Positions 14,041-24,872 of a DNA stretch of 64,000 nt are shown one piece after another (positions within the stretch are counted from its first letter, which is position 1; each line of letters starts with the position of its first letter). Made by a program: the position numbers and the translations under genes. Origin of the DNA: Karstenula rhodostoma CBS 690.94 (lineage: Eukaryota > Ascomycota > Dothideomycetes > Pleosporales > Didymosphaeriaceae); the NCBI GenBank assembly GCA_010093485.1, contig MU001493.1, forward strand, positions 33,599 to 97,598. Direction: 5' to 3'. A model generated the notes under the pieces. That model ran no database searches and was not told where the DNA came from. It worked only from the letters and a program-made list of their open reading frames with translations.

Positions 14041-15007
14041 TAACACGCTTACTAAAGCTATATCCCTTATAGTATATAGTAGTAAATAAGACTATACCGC
14101 CCTTTACAAGCACGGCTCGATACCTAATTCCCTCTGCGCTATTCTTACATTAGATTAATGTAATTTCTGAACCGCGGCTAAGTCCACTGGCAGAGAAGTG
14201 GACCAACACAAATATACCTTCCTTAAACCTTCGTACCCCTTTTATATACCCAGCCACGGCGTGGTCTTGCTATAGGATCCGCGGCGACTGCTGCGTGTTA
14301 TGGTCCTAAGGTTGAACCTCTCCTTCAGCGCAGGCTCTGCTACGACTTGGTCTAGCAGCCAGTCTTTTTATCCGTCCAGCTTATTGTCTGCATGCTTCAG
14401 GAAGTTCTAACACGTAGCGAGTTCGGCGGCTAGTCAAAAAGCTTGTCCAGGGACAGCGGCGGAAGCATGGTGCTCCCAGGCCACACCTCGTCCGTCTGGT
14501 CAAGGTCCAAGAGTATCACGTCCTTCAATAGCTGCAGTCGCACCGTCTCACACAGGCCCTCTCCCATAGACCAGGGATTGGCAAGCGAGAAGCTCTGCTT
14601 ATATACCATAAAACAGTCCCTATCCTATAACACGGTGCCGGGCGTGTCACGCCGCTTTGCCTGAGTCCTGGCGAGCGTACGCAAGCAGACCACTCTAACG
14701 TGTTCCTACGTCCTTATAACTAGAATACGCTTTCACGTGAGTATATGTAGGGCTAACCGGAGGTTAGCCTATAGGGCGAGTAGTTCGTTATTGTAAGCTC
14801 CGTATGTATAAAGTTAACACCGCCGCAACCTACTCCATCCAAACCATACTCCGCCCACCAAAGCTCTTTACGCAGCAGTGCCAATCATCCCGCTCACTAA
14901 CTGCAGCGGCTATCTCACCAATGGCCTCATACACGCGATAAGGTTTGAAGATGCCACCACTAACGCCGCCTCGCGGCTCCCAGTCTACAACCACGGGTAT
15001 GTTTGCA
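14041..15007. other. Boundary zone of the AT-rich block, no complete gene
   Basis: Base composition rises abruptly to about half GC from 14100, and CA and TG return. No complete gene is visible. Two minus-strand reading frames look protein-like: 14430-14609 (listed separately) and about 14830-15000, which reads IPVVVDWEPRGGVSGGIFKP and on, and overlaps the 3' end of the next gene in another frame. Both may be remains of genes cut by the repeat block. I recognise neither. Confidence 0.4.
14430..14609 (-). pseudogene. Unassigned 59-codon gene remnant at the edge of the RIP block
   Basis: An ORF from ATG (14607-14609) to TAG (14430-14432) gives a 59-residue peptide whose composition looks like the C-terminal end of a real protein: MVYKQSFSLANPWSMGEG at the start, LLKDVILLDLDQTDEVWPG in the middle and LSLDKLFD at the end. 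Directly upstream in the same frame is a TAG that could derive from CAG by a CpA change. I do not recognise a family. It may be the surviving 3' end of a gene destroyed by the repeat block, or a chance ORF. Confidence 0.3.
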
Positions 15008-16350
15008 CTAAGGTCTTTTGCTGATATCATCCATCTCATAGCCTTCAACAGTAGCTCTTGCAGTGTGTGCACCATCCTGTGGTGCGAAAACAACCTCTCC
15101 GTCCGACTCCCTACCTTCGTCGATCACTGAGAATGGGTGAACCACCGAGTTTACAGTCCGAACAAGTAGAGAATCATCTTTGAACCTTCGCGTACGCTTG
15201 CCCGAACTTCCAATTGTCCAAACGGGTGAACAAGAGAAGCTTGGCTCGGTGGTAGATGGCTCCGGCGTTCTGACACAATGTGTCCATATGGGCCGCAAAG
15301 TCGGCAGACAGGCTTGAGAACCTGTAAGCAAAAGGATAGATGCGGCTGGGCGATCGAACCCACCTGATATGATTGCGAGGTGACATTCGGTGACGGCCCA
15401 ATACCCTTGACCCGTCCAATTCCACGATGCATCTGGACCCGGGTCCTGATGAATGACGCTAACAAGCCGCATGATTGATGCAATACACACGCTATAGCTC
15501 TTGTTAGGAATCGAAGCAGAACAGAGGGACCTACTTACAAACCTCCTAGGAAGAACGTTCCTAGGATGAGCCTCTTCTGAGAGTATGACATATTCAGACG
15601 CAAAACGTAGGGCACAGGCAGCAGCAGCAGGACAACATCGGATATGATGTTGGGAATGGATATGCCCCAGAGGAATCTCCCCATGTCGACCCCGCATTTT
15701 GCATCTTCAATAGTTTTGTCCCAGATAGCTTTGGGTGGTATACACGCAAGGATCGACAGAAGCAACTTTGCAGGCGCGTGAGAAAGGGTACAATCCGCGT
15801 AGAGACTTGTACATACCACAGCAACCCCCCAAGCAGTTGCGACAAACGACATTATCCCTATTGGCCACAGGATGTTGTCTGCTTGAAACAGTCTCCAATA
15901 TAGTGCCAAAATCGAATATTTAACGAAGGTAATGATGACTGTGTAAATGATTTCGGCGATGAAGAATCCAAGGAAAAAGTCGTAATCGACCGTGGGGCCT
16001 ACGGCTTCCCTGTGTTTGCCGTATCCGCGTGACACCCCTTGTGCACAGTCAGCCCGAATCCTCGAATCCGGCACGGGAGACTGAACACCAATACATATTT
16101 ATCAACAATGCGGTCGCCCCAATCTGTCATGTGGTGTTAGCTCGACAAGACGCGTACTCACCGACGACGGACTCACTTGTGCTGCGATGATGAACCAGTC
16201 ATCCATGCGAAACTTCGCGCTTTTCAATTTCCGTGCCCATAGTCTTAGTGTAACGGCAAGCAATGCACCAATATAGGTGATGGTAGATGCGGCGTACAAG
16301 TTGGGTTGCCGGCTCTCATTGAGGTAGTCAGCCGTTGGCTGAGCAGACAT
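15008..16350 (-). CDS. Fungal rhodopsin-domain integral membrane protein (PTH11/SAT4-like)
   Basis: Five exons can be joined: 16350-16177, 16123-16087, 16037-15539, 15491-15364 and 15321-15008, giving 383 residues. Family marks are the DDWFIIAAQ motif after the first helix (about residue 50), RGYGKHREAVG before the third helix, the KYSILALYWRLF helix, a C-rich segment before NIISDVVLLLLPVPYVLRL, and CLPTLRPI at the end of the last helix, followed by a hydrophilic tail. Such proteins have about seven membrane helices and sit in the plasma membrane; some are proposed receptors, but ligands are generally unknown. The intron 16086-16038 starts with a weak GTTCAG donor but has a good branch site and restores both frame and family motif. 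The last intron (42 nt) is in frame and could be retained. An alternative start lies at 16377. Confidence 0.8.
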
Positions 16351-17019
16351 CGTGAATTGTAGAGAGGAGTAGAACAAAGTATTAGCGATGGCCAGATAGT
16401 TCGCTGGTGAATACTACACTCATGCCTATACTCGGTTTCTCTTTGCCAACTGATAAGATTCAGGTGGCGGTGAACGTATACAGGAGTTTGCAACCCAGTG
16501 AGATGAGTCTCTCAGCCCATAGGCAGTGTAACCACCCTATTCTCACTTGGGCGCGCGACTTAAAATGGGTGTGGTGAGATTGTTGTCACGCTGGCCTTTT
16601 TTTTGCCTTGCTTATCTGTAGGGCCAGGTTGCGGGAATAAGCACCTGTTGCAACAGGCCTATGATTGGACCACCTTAAAGCTCAATTTATCCCCACCACT
16701 ACCAAGTGAATCTGATATTGATATCGATAATTCAGGATTTAGGTTCGGACCGACCCTAGTCTTCCCGCCTCCCACGGGTTTGCATAGAATTTTTTGCCGT
16801 GTCGATCAGCGTCAGTAATATGGATAAATGCTCGGAGCACAAGCTTCGGTGGCGCTGTTGGGGTCCACAACAGAAAACAGATTCACTGTTGAGTCAATAC
16901 TTGCCAGGTATAGCTTGTGCTCGGTTTGATCCCCATTTTTAGCAAACAAACACTGATTCGGGTTTTGGCTTTGTGGCTACCGGAGATTTGCTCCTCTGTA
17001 TGACACCGATACAACTACC
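16351..17019. promoter_or_regulatory. Divergent intergenic region (669 bp)
   Basis: This lies between the start of the rhodopsin-like gene (minus) and the methyltransferase (plus), so it should hold both promoters. I see no clear TATA box, and only short ORFs that look accidental. Confidence 0.4.
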
Positions 17020-18124
17020 ATGGAGAGCGGAAACAGTATGGAAAATGGCGATGTACCAGAGGGCCATCGCACATTGAAGAGCGCCAACCAGATCAGCAAC
17101 ACGTATTCGCAGATCGAAGGCGGTACATACGCCCTAAAACGGGATTTCAACGCAAGCACCCGGTCAGTAGTGCTTTACTTCCATTACCAAATCCTTCTTC
17201 TAATTTTCATATAGACTGACAGCTCAACACTATCTCTGGAAAGAGGCGCTGGGGTTTAATTTGCATCCTGAGATAGCTGTTAAGCCCGACTGGAGGGTAG
17301 CTGATGTAGCCACTGGAAACGGGTATGAAATCTTAGTATTTCTTTTGACATTGAAGAAAGCAGACCAAGTCTAATACGAGCATACAGTATCTGGCTTCTC
17401 GATGTCGCAAGAAGTCTCCCTCTATCCGCTAGACTGGACGGTCTCGATATCTCACTCGATCAGTGCCCACCGGACGCTTGGCTGCCAGAGAACGTCGAGC
17501 TGACGACATGGAACATATTCGAAGATCCCCCAGAGGGATTCGTTGGGGCTTTCGACGTAGTCCATATCCGGCTTATCACTGTTGCAGTTCGCGACAACGA
17601 CCCGAAACCAATGATCTCGAGTTTGAAAAATCTCTTGAGTATGCCGCGATACCTTTTTGCAGAGTTGATTTTTGGAAGACTGATAACATATTGATAGAGC
17701 CTGGTGGATACCTCCAATGGGACGAGGTAGACAGCGTTGACTGGACTATCAAATGCGTCCATAGATCCGTACAGACGGATGCAATGAGACGACTGTTCAA
17801 GCAGCTCTGCGGAACAGACGAGTGAGTATCCGTATTTCGATGAAGTAACACATGTAGCTAACAGATTCCAGCTGGAAACGTGACATGGTTCAAACATTGA
17901 ACCGTCATGGCTTTGAAAATGCTTCTGTGTACCGATTCAATTACGGAAAATCGATGGCCCGATTCTGGAACGATATGTATTTCAGTACTTGGGAAGAATT
18001 TGCTAAGGTGGTACTCAAAGATCCTAGTGGGTCTCATCAGCTCGGTGTTGCTGCTATGGACGAAGTACGCAATGGGTCTGCACTTTTCTGTCCCAAGCTA
18101 GTATGGGTAGCTCGCAAACTGTAG
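17020..18124 (+). CDS. SAM-dependent methyltransferase, LaeA/UMTA-like
   Basis: Exons 17020-17162, 17215-17322, 17388-17638, 17698-17821 and 17872-18124 join to 292 residues with clean GT-AG borders. The N-terminus has the family phrase ISNTYSQIEGGTYALKRDFN followed by LTAQHYLWKEALGFNLHPEI. The SAM-binding glycine motif reads VADVATGNG with IWLLDVARSLP across an exon join (about residues 75-95). LDGLDIS is motif II. FDVVHIRLITVAVRDND and NLLKPGGYLQWDEVDS are motif IV/V-like. The fold is Rossmann class I. Relatives near secondary-metabolite genes methylate small molecules or act on gene regulation like LaeA; the substrate cannot be told here. It starts about 670 bp from the divergent rhodopsin-like gene. 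No damage seen. Confidence 0.85.
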
Positions 18125-18710
18125 GAACACTTGACAATGCTTCAGATGTATATTCAGCTTGGCTCGAACCTTATCTCATATAACCGCTGAAGCTCTGACG
18201 TTGCTGCTAGTTCAGTATTTGCCATCAAGTACAAATCGACCATGATCCAAATGTCTAGTCATGGAAAGGGTGATCACATCAACCCCACCTTAATATGGTT
18301 GCGTGCAGATCTCCGTCCCACCTCATCCCCTTCCATGTCATCCAATAGTCTTCCGCCACCGGCTAAACTTGTCTGGGCATAAGCTTACAACCCCAAAATG
18401 GTAGGAAGCCCGGAGGTCATAGGAGGGGTTCATCGGAAGAAGACGGTTATCAAAGGCTACGGTTCCAAATCATGCGCATGGTGCATATCTGTATATTGTC
18501 TACATCAAGTCGGGGACCGAAAGGACCCACTGCGTCGGGCGAACTGTGCCCCAATGGCGGCGCAGCACCGGTAATATTGGGATCCCTGCTAGTGCATGCA
18601 GTAAATCATGAGGGCTGTTCAGAAAGTCATCAGAGAAGAACTCCCAAATACTTTGCGATGGAACATTACCCTTCGTCGTGAGAGGGTTCATTTGACCAGA
18701 CTGTTTCACG
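18125..18710. other. Intergenic, 586 bp
   Basis: No convincing gene. It should hold the 3' end of the methyltransferase transcript and the promoter of the hydrolase at 18711. Short ORFs (for example 18472-18681) have no protein-like features. Confidence 0.4.
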
Positions 18711-19528
18711 ATGGATTCGCTCCCAACTCTTGTTCTTCTTGCTGGTGCCTTTGCAGAGCCCTCATGCTTTGATGCTCTAAATTCCGAGCTTCAGAAATGT
18801 GGCTACCCTACCGTGTATGCCACCTTTCTTTCCTTAAACCCACCACGTCCACTGGAAGTTTCCACCTCTCAAGACGCGGAGCACGTGCGCACCAAGTTTC
18901 TACTTCCCCTGTTAGATGAGAGCAAGGATATTATCTTAGTCGTTCATTCCTACGGTGGTATAGTTGGGTCCGCAGCTGCGGCAGGGTTGAGCAAGACCGA
19001 GCGCTTGACTCAAGGCAAGTCTTCGGGCATTCTGGGTCTTTTGTACATCGCAGGCAATATCGTAGCCGAAGGCCAAAGTCTACTTCAAGCGGTCGGTGGC
19101 GCATATCCGCCCTTTATCAAACAGGACGATGTAAGTCTGCCCGAAACATCTGGGTGATGGTACTAATGGGCCGGCAGCCGTATCCTGGTGTGGCCGTTAT
19201 TAGCCCCGTCATGGACACGCTATACAACGATATGAGTTCTTCCAAGACAGTAGAGCTTGAAAAAGGCATGATTCCACATGCTCTAGCGGCGTTTGAGACC
19301 CCGTCGGGACCACAAGCCTGGGCTGAGAAGGCATTCGAAGGTCGTCTGGGATATGTGAGGACACTGGAGGATAAGTGCAATCCTCTGTTCATCCAGGATA
19401 TGTGGATGGGCAACAGCGGGGTTAAATGGGATACTGTGAGTATCGAGTCGGGTCATTGTCCGTTTATTAGCCAGCCAGAAAAACTGGCGGAGCTTTCCAT
19501 TCCCTTTTTCAAGACGTGGGCCAACTAG
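18711..19528 (+). CDS. Small alpha/beta hydrolase (AB_hydrolase_6 type)
   Basis: Two exons (18711-19130 and 19178-19528) join to 256 residues. The N-terminus LPTLVLLAGAFAEPSCFDAL is the first strand and oxyanion loop of this compact esterase family. The nucleophile elbow is VVHSYGG (Ser within G-x-S-x-G form HSYGG, about residue 80). The acid is probably in the late strand TLEDKCNP, and the catalytic histidine is in IESGHCPFISQPEKLAE near the C-terminus. Length fits the family. It has no signal peptide, so it is probably cytosolic. Substrate unknown; relatives hydrolyse small esters or lactones. It lies between two rhodopsin-domain genes and follows the methyltransferase in the same direction, but there is no evidence that these genes act together. 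Confidence 0.85.
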
Positions 19529-19597
19529 TCGTTAGCCTTGTGTGTGTAGTAAGGAATATGGACAACAAATTGTAGTGTTGGCGTAGCTATTCTACAG

Positions 19598-20799
19598 TTA
19601 GGTAATTTTGACCGTTTTTATAATCCCTTTGGGGCCCGCCGCATCCGTATCAGCCGTCCAGCTTTCCTTATCCTCCTCCCAATCTTTGTGCAACCCAATC
19701 GTACCCCCACTCGGACTCGACCCACCCCCACCAACAATATGGAAATTGTGGTGTTTCGAATCATGATTAGTGAGCTCAATATCATGATTGCCCCGGTGAC
19801 TTGGGTGTTCCCGGTACCCCGATCGTGAAGGGTGGCCCGGATCCCACATGCGCGAGTGCTTGCGAGAGGTGCTATCGTTCGTCGATAGTTCACCAAAGGC
19901 CTGGCGGAGCACAGGGCGGAGAGTGGCGAGGCCAATGCCGGTTTCGCACGTGGACCAGATTGCAACGTCGATGGTGAAGTAGAGGAAGCCGGAGGTGTCG
20001 TGGAGGCCGTGTATAAAGGGAATGCGGACGATGGTCGCGGTGGAGCCGCTGGTGTCCAGTCAGCATGCGATGAACGGAATATCTCCCAGGTGAGTTAAGC
20101 TTACATAGCGCAGAAAGCTAGCACGGCAGCTACAGTCACCTTCTTTTGGTATTCATTTGCAACTTGTGCACGATGAAGATTGGAACGATACTGAATGTCC
20201 AATCAGTAGCACAGGACAACGCTGAGTAGCCGTAAAATGGGCTCACAACGAGTTTCGAAGGGAGGCAGTGGCCTTGACCGCCACGGTATTGTTCCCAAAA
20301 AAGGAGAGATGCCAGCATTGGAAGGTAAAGATGAAAAAGAAGTACACGCTGTATACGTAGGTAGCGATGAGGGCGGTCCAAAGGATGATGCGGTGATTTC
20401 TCTCAACGGCGATACGCAGCAGAAAGATGCCAATGCTGAACTTGAAAAAAATGTTCATAACAACGTAGGTGGGTTCGCAAGACCACCACCACTAGGCCAA
20501 GTTCCCAACATCGCAATATAAAGGGTAGGTGTGGTGCTGCATACCTTCATACCCGTAGGAAGCTTCTCGTCCAGAACGAGATATCGTCGTTTCCCAGTTC
20601 CATTCTGGATAGCTAGCAGCGCTAGGGCACAAAAGAACAAGAAGGATATCAGGGTAAGAACGGAAAAGTAGTGATCGGCCGCGAAGTTCTTCACAATGAC
20701 CAGCTTGCAGTAACATCGAAGCAATACCAGCAGCGTGCAGAGACAGAGGAAGAAAGCCAACACACCAGTGAACTCTCCGGATTGATCTTCTCGCGCCAT
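19598..20799 (-). pseudogene. Fungal rhodopsin-domain membrane protein, two apparent frameshifts
   Basis: The start MAREDQSGEF at 20799 leads into helices (VLAFFLCLCTLLVLLRCYCK, FSVLTLISFLFFCALALL), then after an intron WWSCEPTYVVMNIFFKFSIG, RNHRIILWTALIATYVYSVY and FTFQC. After FTFQCWHLSFF the family sequence (WEQYRGGQGHCLP) continues in a different frame; one more base in the run of six T (plus strand AAAAAA, 20297-20302) would restore it. After LQMNTK the frame shifts again (KVTVAAVLAFCA), and one more base in a run of four A (plus TTTT, 20144-20147) would restore it. The last exon (GSTATIVRIPFIHGLHD, IWSTCETGIGLATLRPVLRQ and a hydrophilic tail) is clean. Two losses, both in homopolymers, could be sequencing or assembly errors or real decay. 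Convergent with the hydrolase, 69 bp apart. Confidence 0.75.
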
Positions 20800-21392
20800 G
20801 GTTATTGACACAACTTCACACACATAATGCAGGCGAGGCTACTATGTAATTCGACCGCGTCTGCGCGTCCTTTTCCATAGGAGTTAACATGGCTCTGACG
20901 CTCGCGTCATGCGGGCCAGGGCAGGCGTACACAGTATTGCCCGTGTGGGGAAAGTTTTTCTTCGGGACGAGAAAACAAGCGAGCCAGCGAAATGGTCCAC
21001 GATCCGTCTCCACAGCGATCAAGACCTGACTCGAACTTTAATAGCGTGCGATTGCCGACGTACCCAATGTACCCTTGAACACCAGTAAGGCAAGTTTGCC
21101 GTGAATTTGGTCCCAATTGCTCCTGGTTGTCTCCTAGTGGGTCTGGATCTGCGCAGCCTCGCCATGACCAGCTGCTTGGCCCGCTTCTGAGAAGTCTTCG
21201 ACGTCAAGCATCACGGAGGTATCGCAGCCGCCCTCGTATGCTCGTCACCCGCTCATCCCTTGCCGTATGCTGTTTCCGTGTCGCTGCGACATTTGTGCGG
21301 TGCGTGCTCGCGAGCGTGCGACACGATTCTCGGTTGTCAGAGGCAGTCGACAGTACGTGGGCATGGAACTGGTACTCTCAGCGACACGTGCG

Positions 21393-21432
21393 GTCTACTC
21401 CGAGGAAGCGCTGTCTACTCCGAGGAAACGCT
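21393..21432. repeat. 20-bp tandem duplication
   Basis: Two adjacent copies of GTCTACTCCGAGGAAGCGCT, the second with one G-to-A change. No gene is read through it with confidence, so the role, if any, is unknown. Confidence 0.75.
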
Positions 21433-21934
21433 GTCTGCCAGGCACGCTGTTGTCAGGGTGCCAGTAGCTAGAATCATTGCAGCGGATCTGGGTGGCTTCC
21501 CATTGGCTGCGGGCCCGATCCGGCTGCTGTCAGTGCAAACATTCGGCGCCTCGAATGCAGTCGACAGTCCTACCCACAAAATAACGCTTCGGGTGCGAAA
21601 TCGAGCAGGTCCGCCTTATGTGGCGTGCGGCGATCACGTTTGCGAACCCAAGGTCTTTGAGCATTATTCGTTGTGGTGGCTGATTCGTCTTGAATGAGGT
21701 CATCGCTTGCGATACGATACATACAATATGGCGCCTCTGCATTGACGAGGCAAATGACTTGACAGGGAGCGATGATCGGTCCTATTAGTCGCGGAACGTT
21801 CATGGATCTTTCACACACATTCCGCTCCTGATTGTTCTCGCGCAAGACTTCTTTATACTTACGAAAGCCGAAAGCGGGATCTTATAGGTTTGTTCAAATA
21901 CGATCTCCTAGAAGGCTAGGGAGACTAGCTCGCC

Positions 21935-22190
21935 ATGGCTCGCAAAGCCCTCAGCTGGTCATTTATAGATGAATTATCCCCTTGGTGAGTGGGGCGCACC
22001 AGTCTCCCGTACCTCCTGAGAGACTGTAGTTAGATGCTAATGCCTGACTCTGTTTCGCAGAATATGGCCCTCAGCCTTCACTAGAGTTCTTTCCGTCTCT
22101 GAGGTCGTCGCTCTTCAAATCGCAGCAATAACATACGAAATCACCTACGATATATTTGGTGTTCGCCGCATTGATCGTGAAGCAAAGTAA
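21935..22190 (+). other. Possible small exon pair, unassigned
   Basis: MARKALSWSFIDELSPW opens at 21935 and ends at TGG TGA, where a good donor (GTGAGT) begins. After an acceptor TTTCGCAG a second open stretch reads IWPSAFTRVLSVSEVVALQI and on to VRRIDREAK, ending in AAG followed by a donor-like GTAAGC. The obvious splice creates a TGA at the join, so the model is not resolved. It may be a gene fragment or chance. Confidence 0.2.
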
Positions 22191-23435
22191 GCCATGTGTA
22201 GCTGGTCGCTTTCCTCACGCATCACATGGTGGGCACGTTCTTGGAACGTTGTGTGGACTGGGTAGTGCGTGCTCAAAATAGCGTATAAGCCATTGTGAAA
22301 AGCCGGCAGATATAAAAATGCTCGGGCGTGATATGTAGATTATGCGCGTTTAGGCAGGGGAGGGTATGAGTGTCAGGCGGATTCTCCCGAAGCGATTGCA
22401 ACAGGTGAACGCGGTAGATACTGGCCATGTTGCGGAAGCTGTGCAGACTTGTGTGCGCAATAGTAGTATCAGCTCGCAGGAGTACCACGCCACGGTTGCG
22501 AAAGCTTCTTCACAGGAAGTCCGCTCCATGTTCAGAACCAACGCGGCCACCTTGCGGGAAGAGCCGCGGAGCTTGCTTTTGAGTCAAGTCGCCACAGACA
22601 AACCGAATCCGACATCTCGCAATCCAAGGCAGCCCGTAAAGAGAACACAGGAGAACTCGTTAACCAGGGAAGGTTCGTTAGCGTTCGGTTCGCCACAGCC
22701 CCATTCACTACTTGCATCGGCGCAGCGCCACCTGTACCCTAAGTAGCCGCTCCTCGGAGACGCATCCGATACTGGACACGGGCCCACACCAGCGTTCCAT
22801 GTGAAGCCGTACTGCGGAACCTCATGACGTTCAACCAGCTCTCCTTCACCAGGTCACCGAGAACAAACTTTTAGAACTCGCAGACGCTAAAGATGATCTT
22901 AGAAAAGATTAGGGGAGCTCAGGAAGCGAACTTAGAACATTGTTGCAGCAAATATAGAGACAGTATGTCTATTGAAACAGTATTTCTACCTACATTAACA
23001 TCTCTATTCGAGAGTAAGGTGTTTGGATTCAAACAAAACCTGCTCCCCACACCGATGCGGATCTTGAGCACAGTACTGTGTAAACTCGATGCTTCTACCA
23101 TGTGCAAGTATGGTTTACAATCCCTTTACTAATTGCCTTTGGTTTTCTACGACCTACCGGTACCTAGTGCAAATGCACCTTTACCAGAGGGACTGGTATT
23201 GGGAAAAAGACTTCACTTTCGATAGGCATACTCAATACCGGGTATGTCGCGTACTGAGTGCCGCTTCACACGATCGGGAAGACCTTTATGATTGCTGAAA
23301 AAACCTTAGTCATTAACCTTGGAATATTGTGAAGAAGATCAGTATTCACGATTGCGCTGTCTATCAACGATTCAGTATCCAACGTTTTCTTGGCAGCACG
23401 CCACATGAATTCGTTCTCTACACGAGTTGCGTTCG

Positions 23436-24872
23436 TTATATACCGCCCTGGTCCTTAAACGAAGCCGGCCGCTCACTCAACTCCACGTCATACGAGAAGT
23501 CGGCCCTGATCCCACCCTTCCCTCTGCCTTCGCTCGCTGTGTTCTTCAGCCTCGTCTGGGAGCTCGTATCGCTCAACCTTTCCCAATCTCCTTCGCCATG
23601 GGAATACAAGTCACTGATGGTGACATTCGTGGTGTTAGGACTCTTGAGGGTGCCGCGTCCCCGCTTACTGGCGTTATTACTCATGGGCGCGCTGCCGCCC
23701 CCGATGGTGATGATGCTCCGGTCGCGCCCATTCTGTTTGAGAGAAGGACCGCTCGAGTTTCCTTTCTTGCTGTTGTTCAGGTTGCGTACGACAATATGAC
23801 GGAGAGAGGGGAGGGAACCGGCGATAAGCCCGATGGCAGTTTCGACGTTAGACCAAAGGACGATATTGCCAATGTGAACTAGAAAATGGAAGGACTCGGT
23901 CAGTGAACGTGTTCTTGAACAAAACGTGTTGAACGTTGTGAACCATGAGGATTGGATATGGATCTGTGTGGCTTACATGGGAGGTTGTCGGTTGGGTTGC
24001 GGTAGTGTGATATGTAGGGAGTGCGCACCATGGTGGAGATAGATGCCCTGGAACATTCAATGTCAGTATCTGCGCAGGTAGCCCAAGAGCTGACAGAAGC
24101 CGGATTATCTCACAATGAAGCAAATGAAAGCAGCACTCCAACCAGAATTTTCAGTTTGATCGCCATCTGCATGTTTTTCAGCAAGAACGCGGGCAGAACC
24201 GCGCAAGCCAAGTCAGTCAAAATCGTCGACCCTGTCGAAGTGTATGACAGAGCGATCATAGCGTCCATGGAGGCACACTTGGCCTGCCCTGAAAGCACAA
24301 GGCTGCTATCCCAATTGCCGGCGACCGGGCGACACAGGAGCAGGACGCCGACGAAAGTGGTTGTCCAGGTAAGCCAGGTCGTGGCGAGAAGCGCGAAGAC
24401 TGCGAAGCGGAACCACGTCATCGTGTTGGCAATCCGCAGCAATGTAACGCATATAGCGCTCTTCACAACCGCAAGAGTGCAGATGTACGTCAACATCCAA
24501 ATCATCAGCCACATGCGCGAATCCTTCTGCATCTTGAGGCTCAGGTCAACGTCACGCGCACCCAGACCGGCGCGGGCGCCTTCGCAGGCGAATCCTGTGT
24601 CGGCGATATAGATAATCTGTCAAAGTGTCAGCGAGGTGCATCAAACGTCCCCATCGTTGGAGATGTCGTGACTGCAATTTTGAGTGACTTACCAGTGCAC
24701 CGAGCATGAGACCATCATCGAGCCCAAAAGCCTTGGAAGACGATCTCGCCCAGGTTCGCAACGCAACAACGATCGTGGAGAGGATGCACCCTACCACTGA
24801 GACCGTAAAGATGGCCAGACTCACGCCTCTCAACTCGGGCAAATAAGGCTGGTCGGGATCGATGGCAGCCAT
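23436..24872 (-). CDS. Fungal rhodopsin-domain integral membrane protein (third in region)
   Basis: Exons 24872-24693, 24616-24114, 24047-23977 and 23878-23436 join to 398 residues. The start is MAAIDPDQPYLPELRGVSLA. Family marks are RTWARSSSKAFGLDDGLM after helix 1, MWLMIWMLTYICTLAVVKSA and VTLLRIANTMTWFRFAVFAL for helices 3-4, LLCRPVAGNWD with a downstream QAKCAS (conserved cysteines), a helix TGSTILTDLACAVLPAFLL, VRTPYISHYRNP, and VLWSNVETAIGLIAGSLPSL as the last helix. A Ser/Gly/Asn-rich hydrophilic tail of about 110 residues follows, probably cytosolic. Predicted plasma-membrane protein of unknown ligand; no damage seen. The repeated occurrence of this family within 10 kb suggests local expansion, though the three proteins are clearly diverged. 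Confidence 0.85.

Larger units (their letters stand above)
20800..23435. other. 2.6-kb interval without a confident gene
   Basis: I find no ORF with family features. The longest plus-strand ORF is 22366-22746 (126 codons); its composition is not convincing. A GC-rich part at 21100-21700 carries a 20-bp tandem duplication (21393-21432). A possible small coding fragment lies at 21935-22190. From about 22800 to 23300 the DNA is AT-richer and featureless. Promoter sequences of the minus gene ending at 20799 should lie just above 20800. Confidence 0.4.

Noticed and set aside
13990..14085. Possible copia-type RNase H end (frame reading DYFNTLTKAI) at the right edge of the AT block
   Set aside because: The resemblance to the usual D-x-x-x-x-TKA ending is short, upstream frames are full of stops, and no RT or integrase motif can be read.
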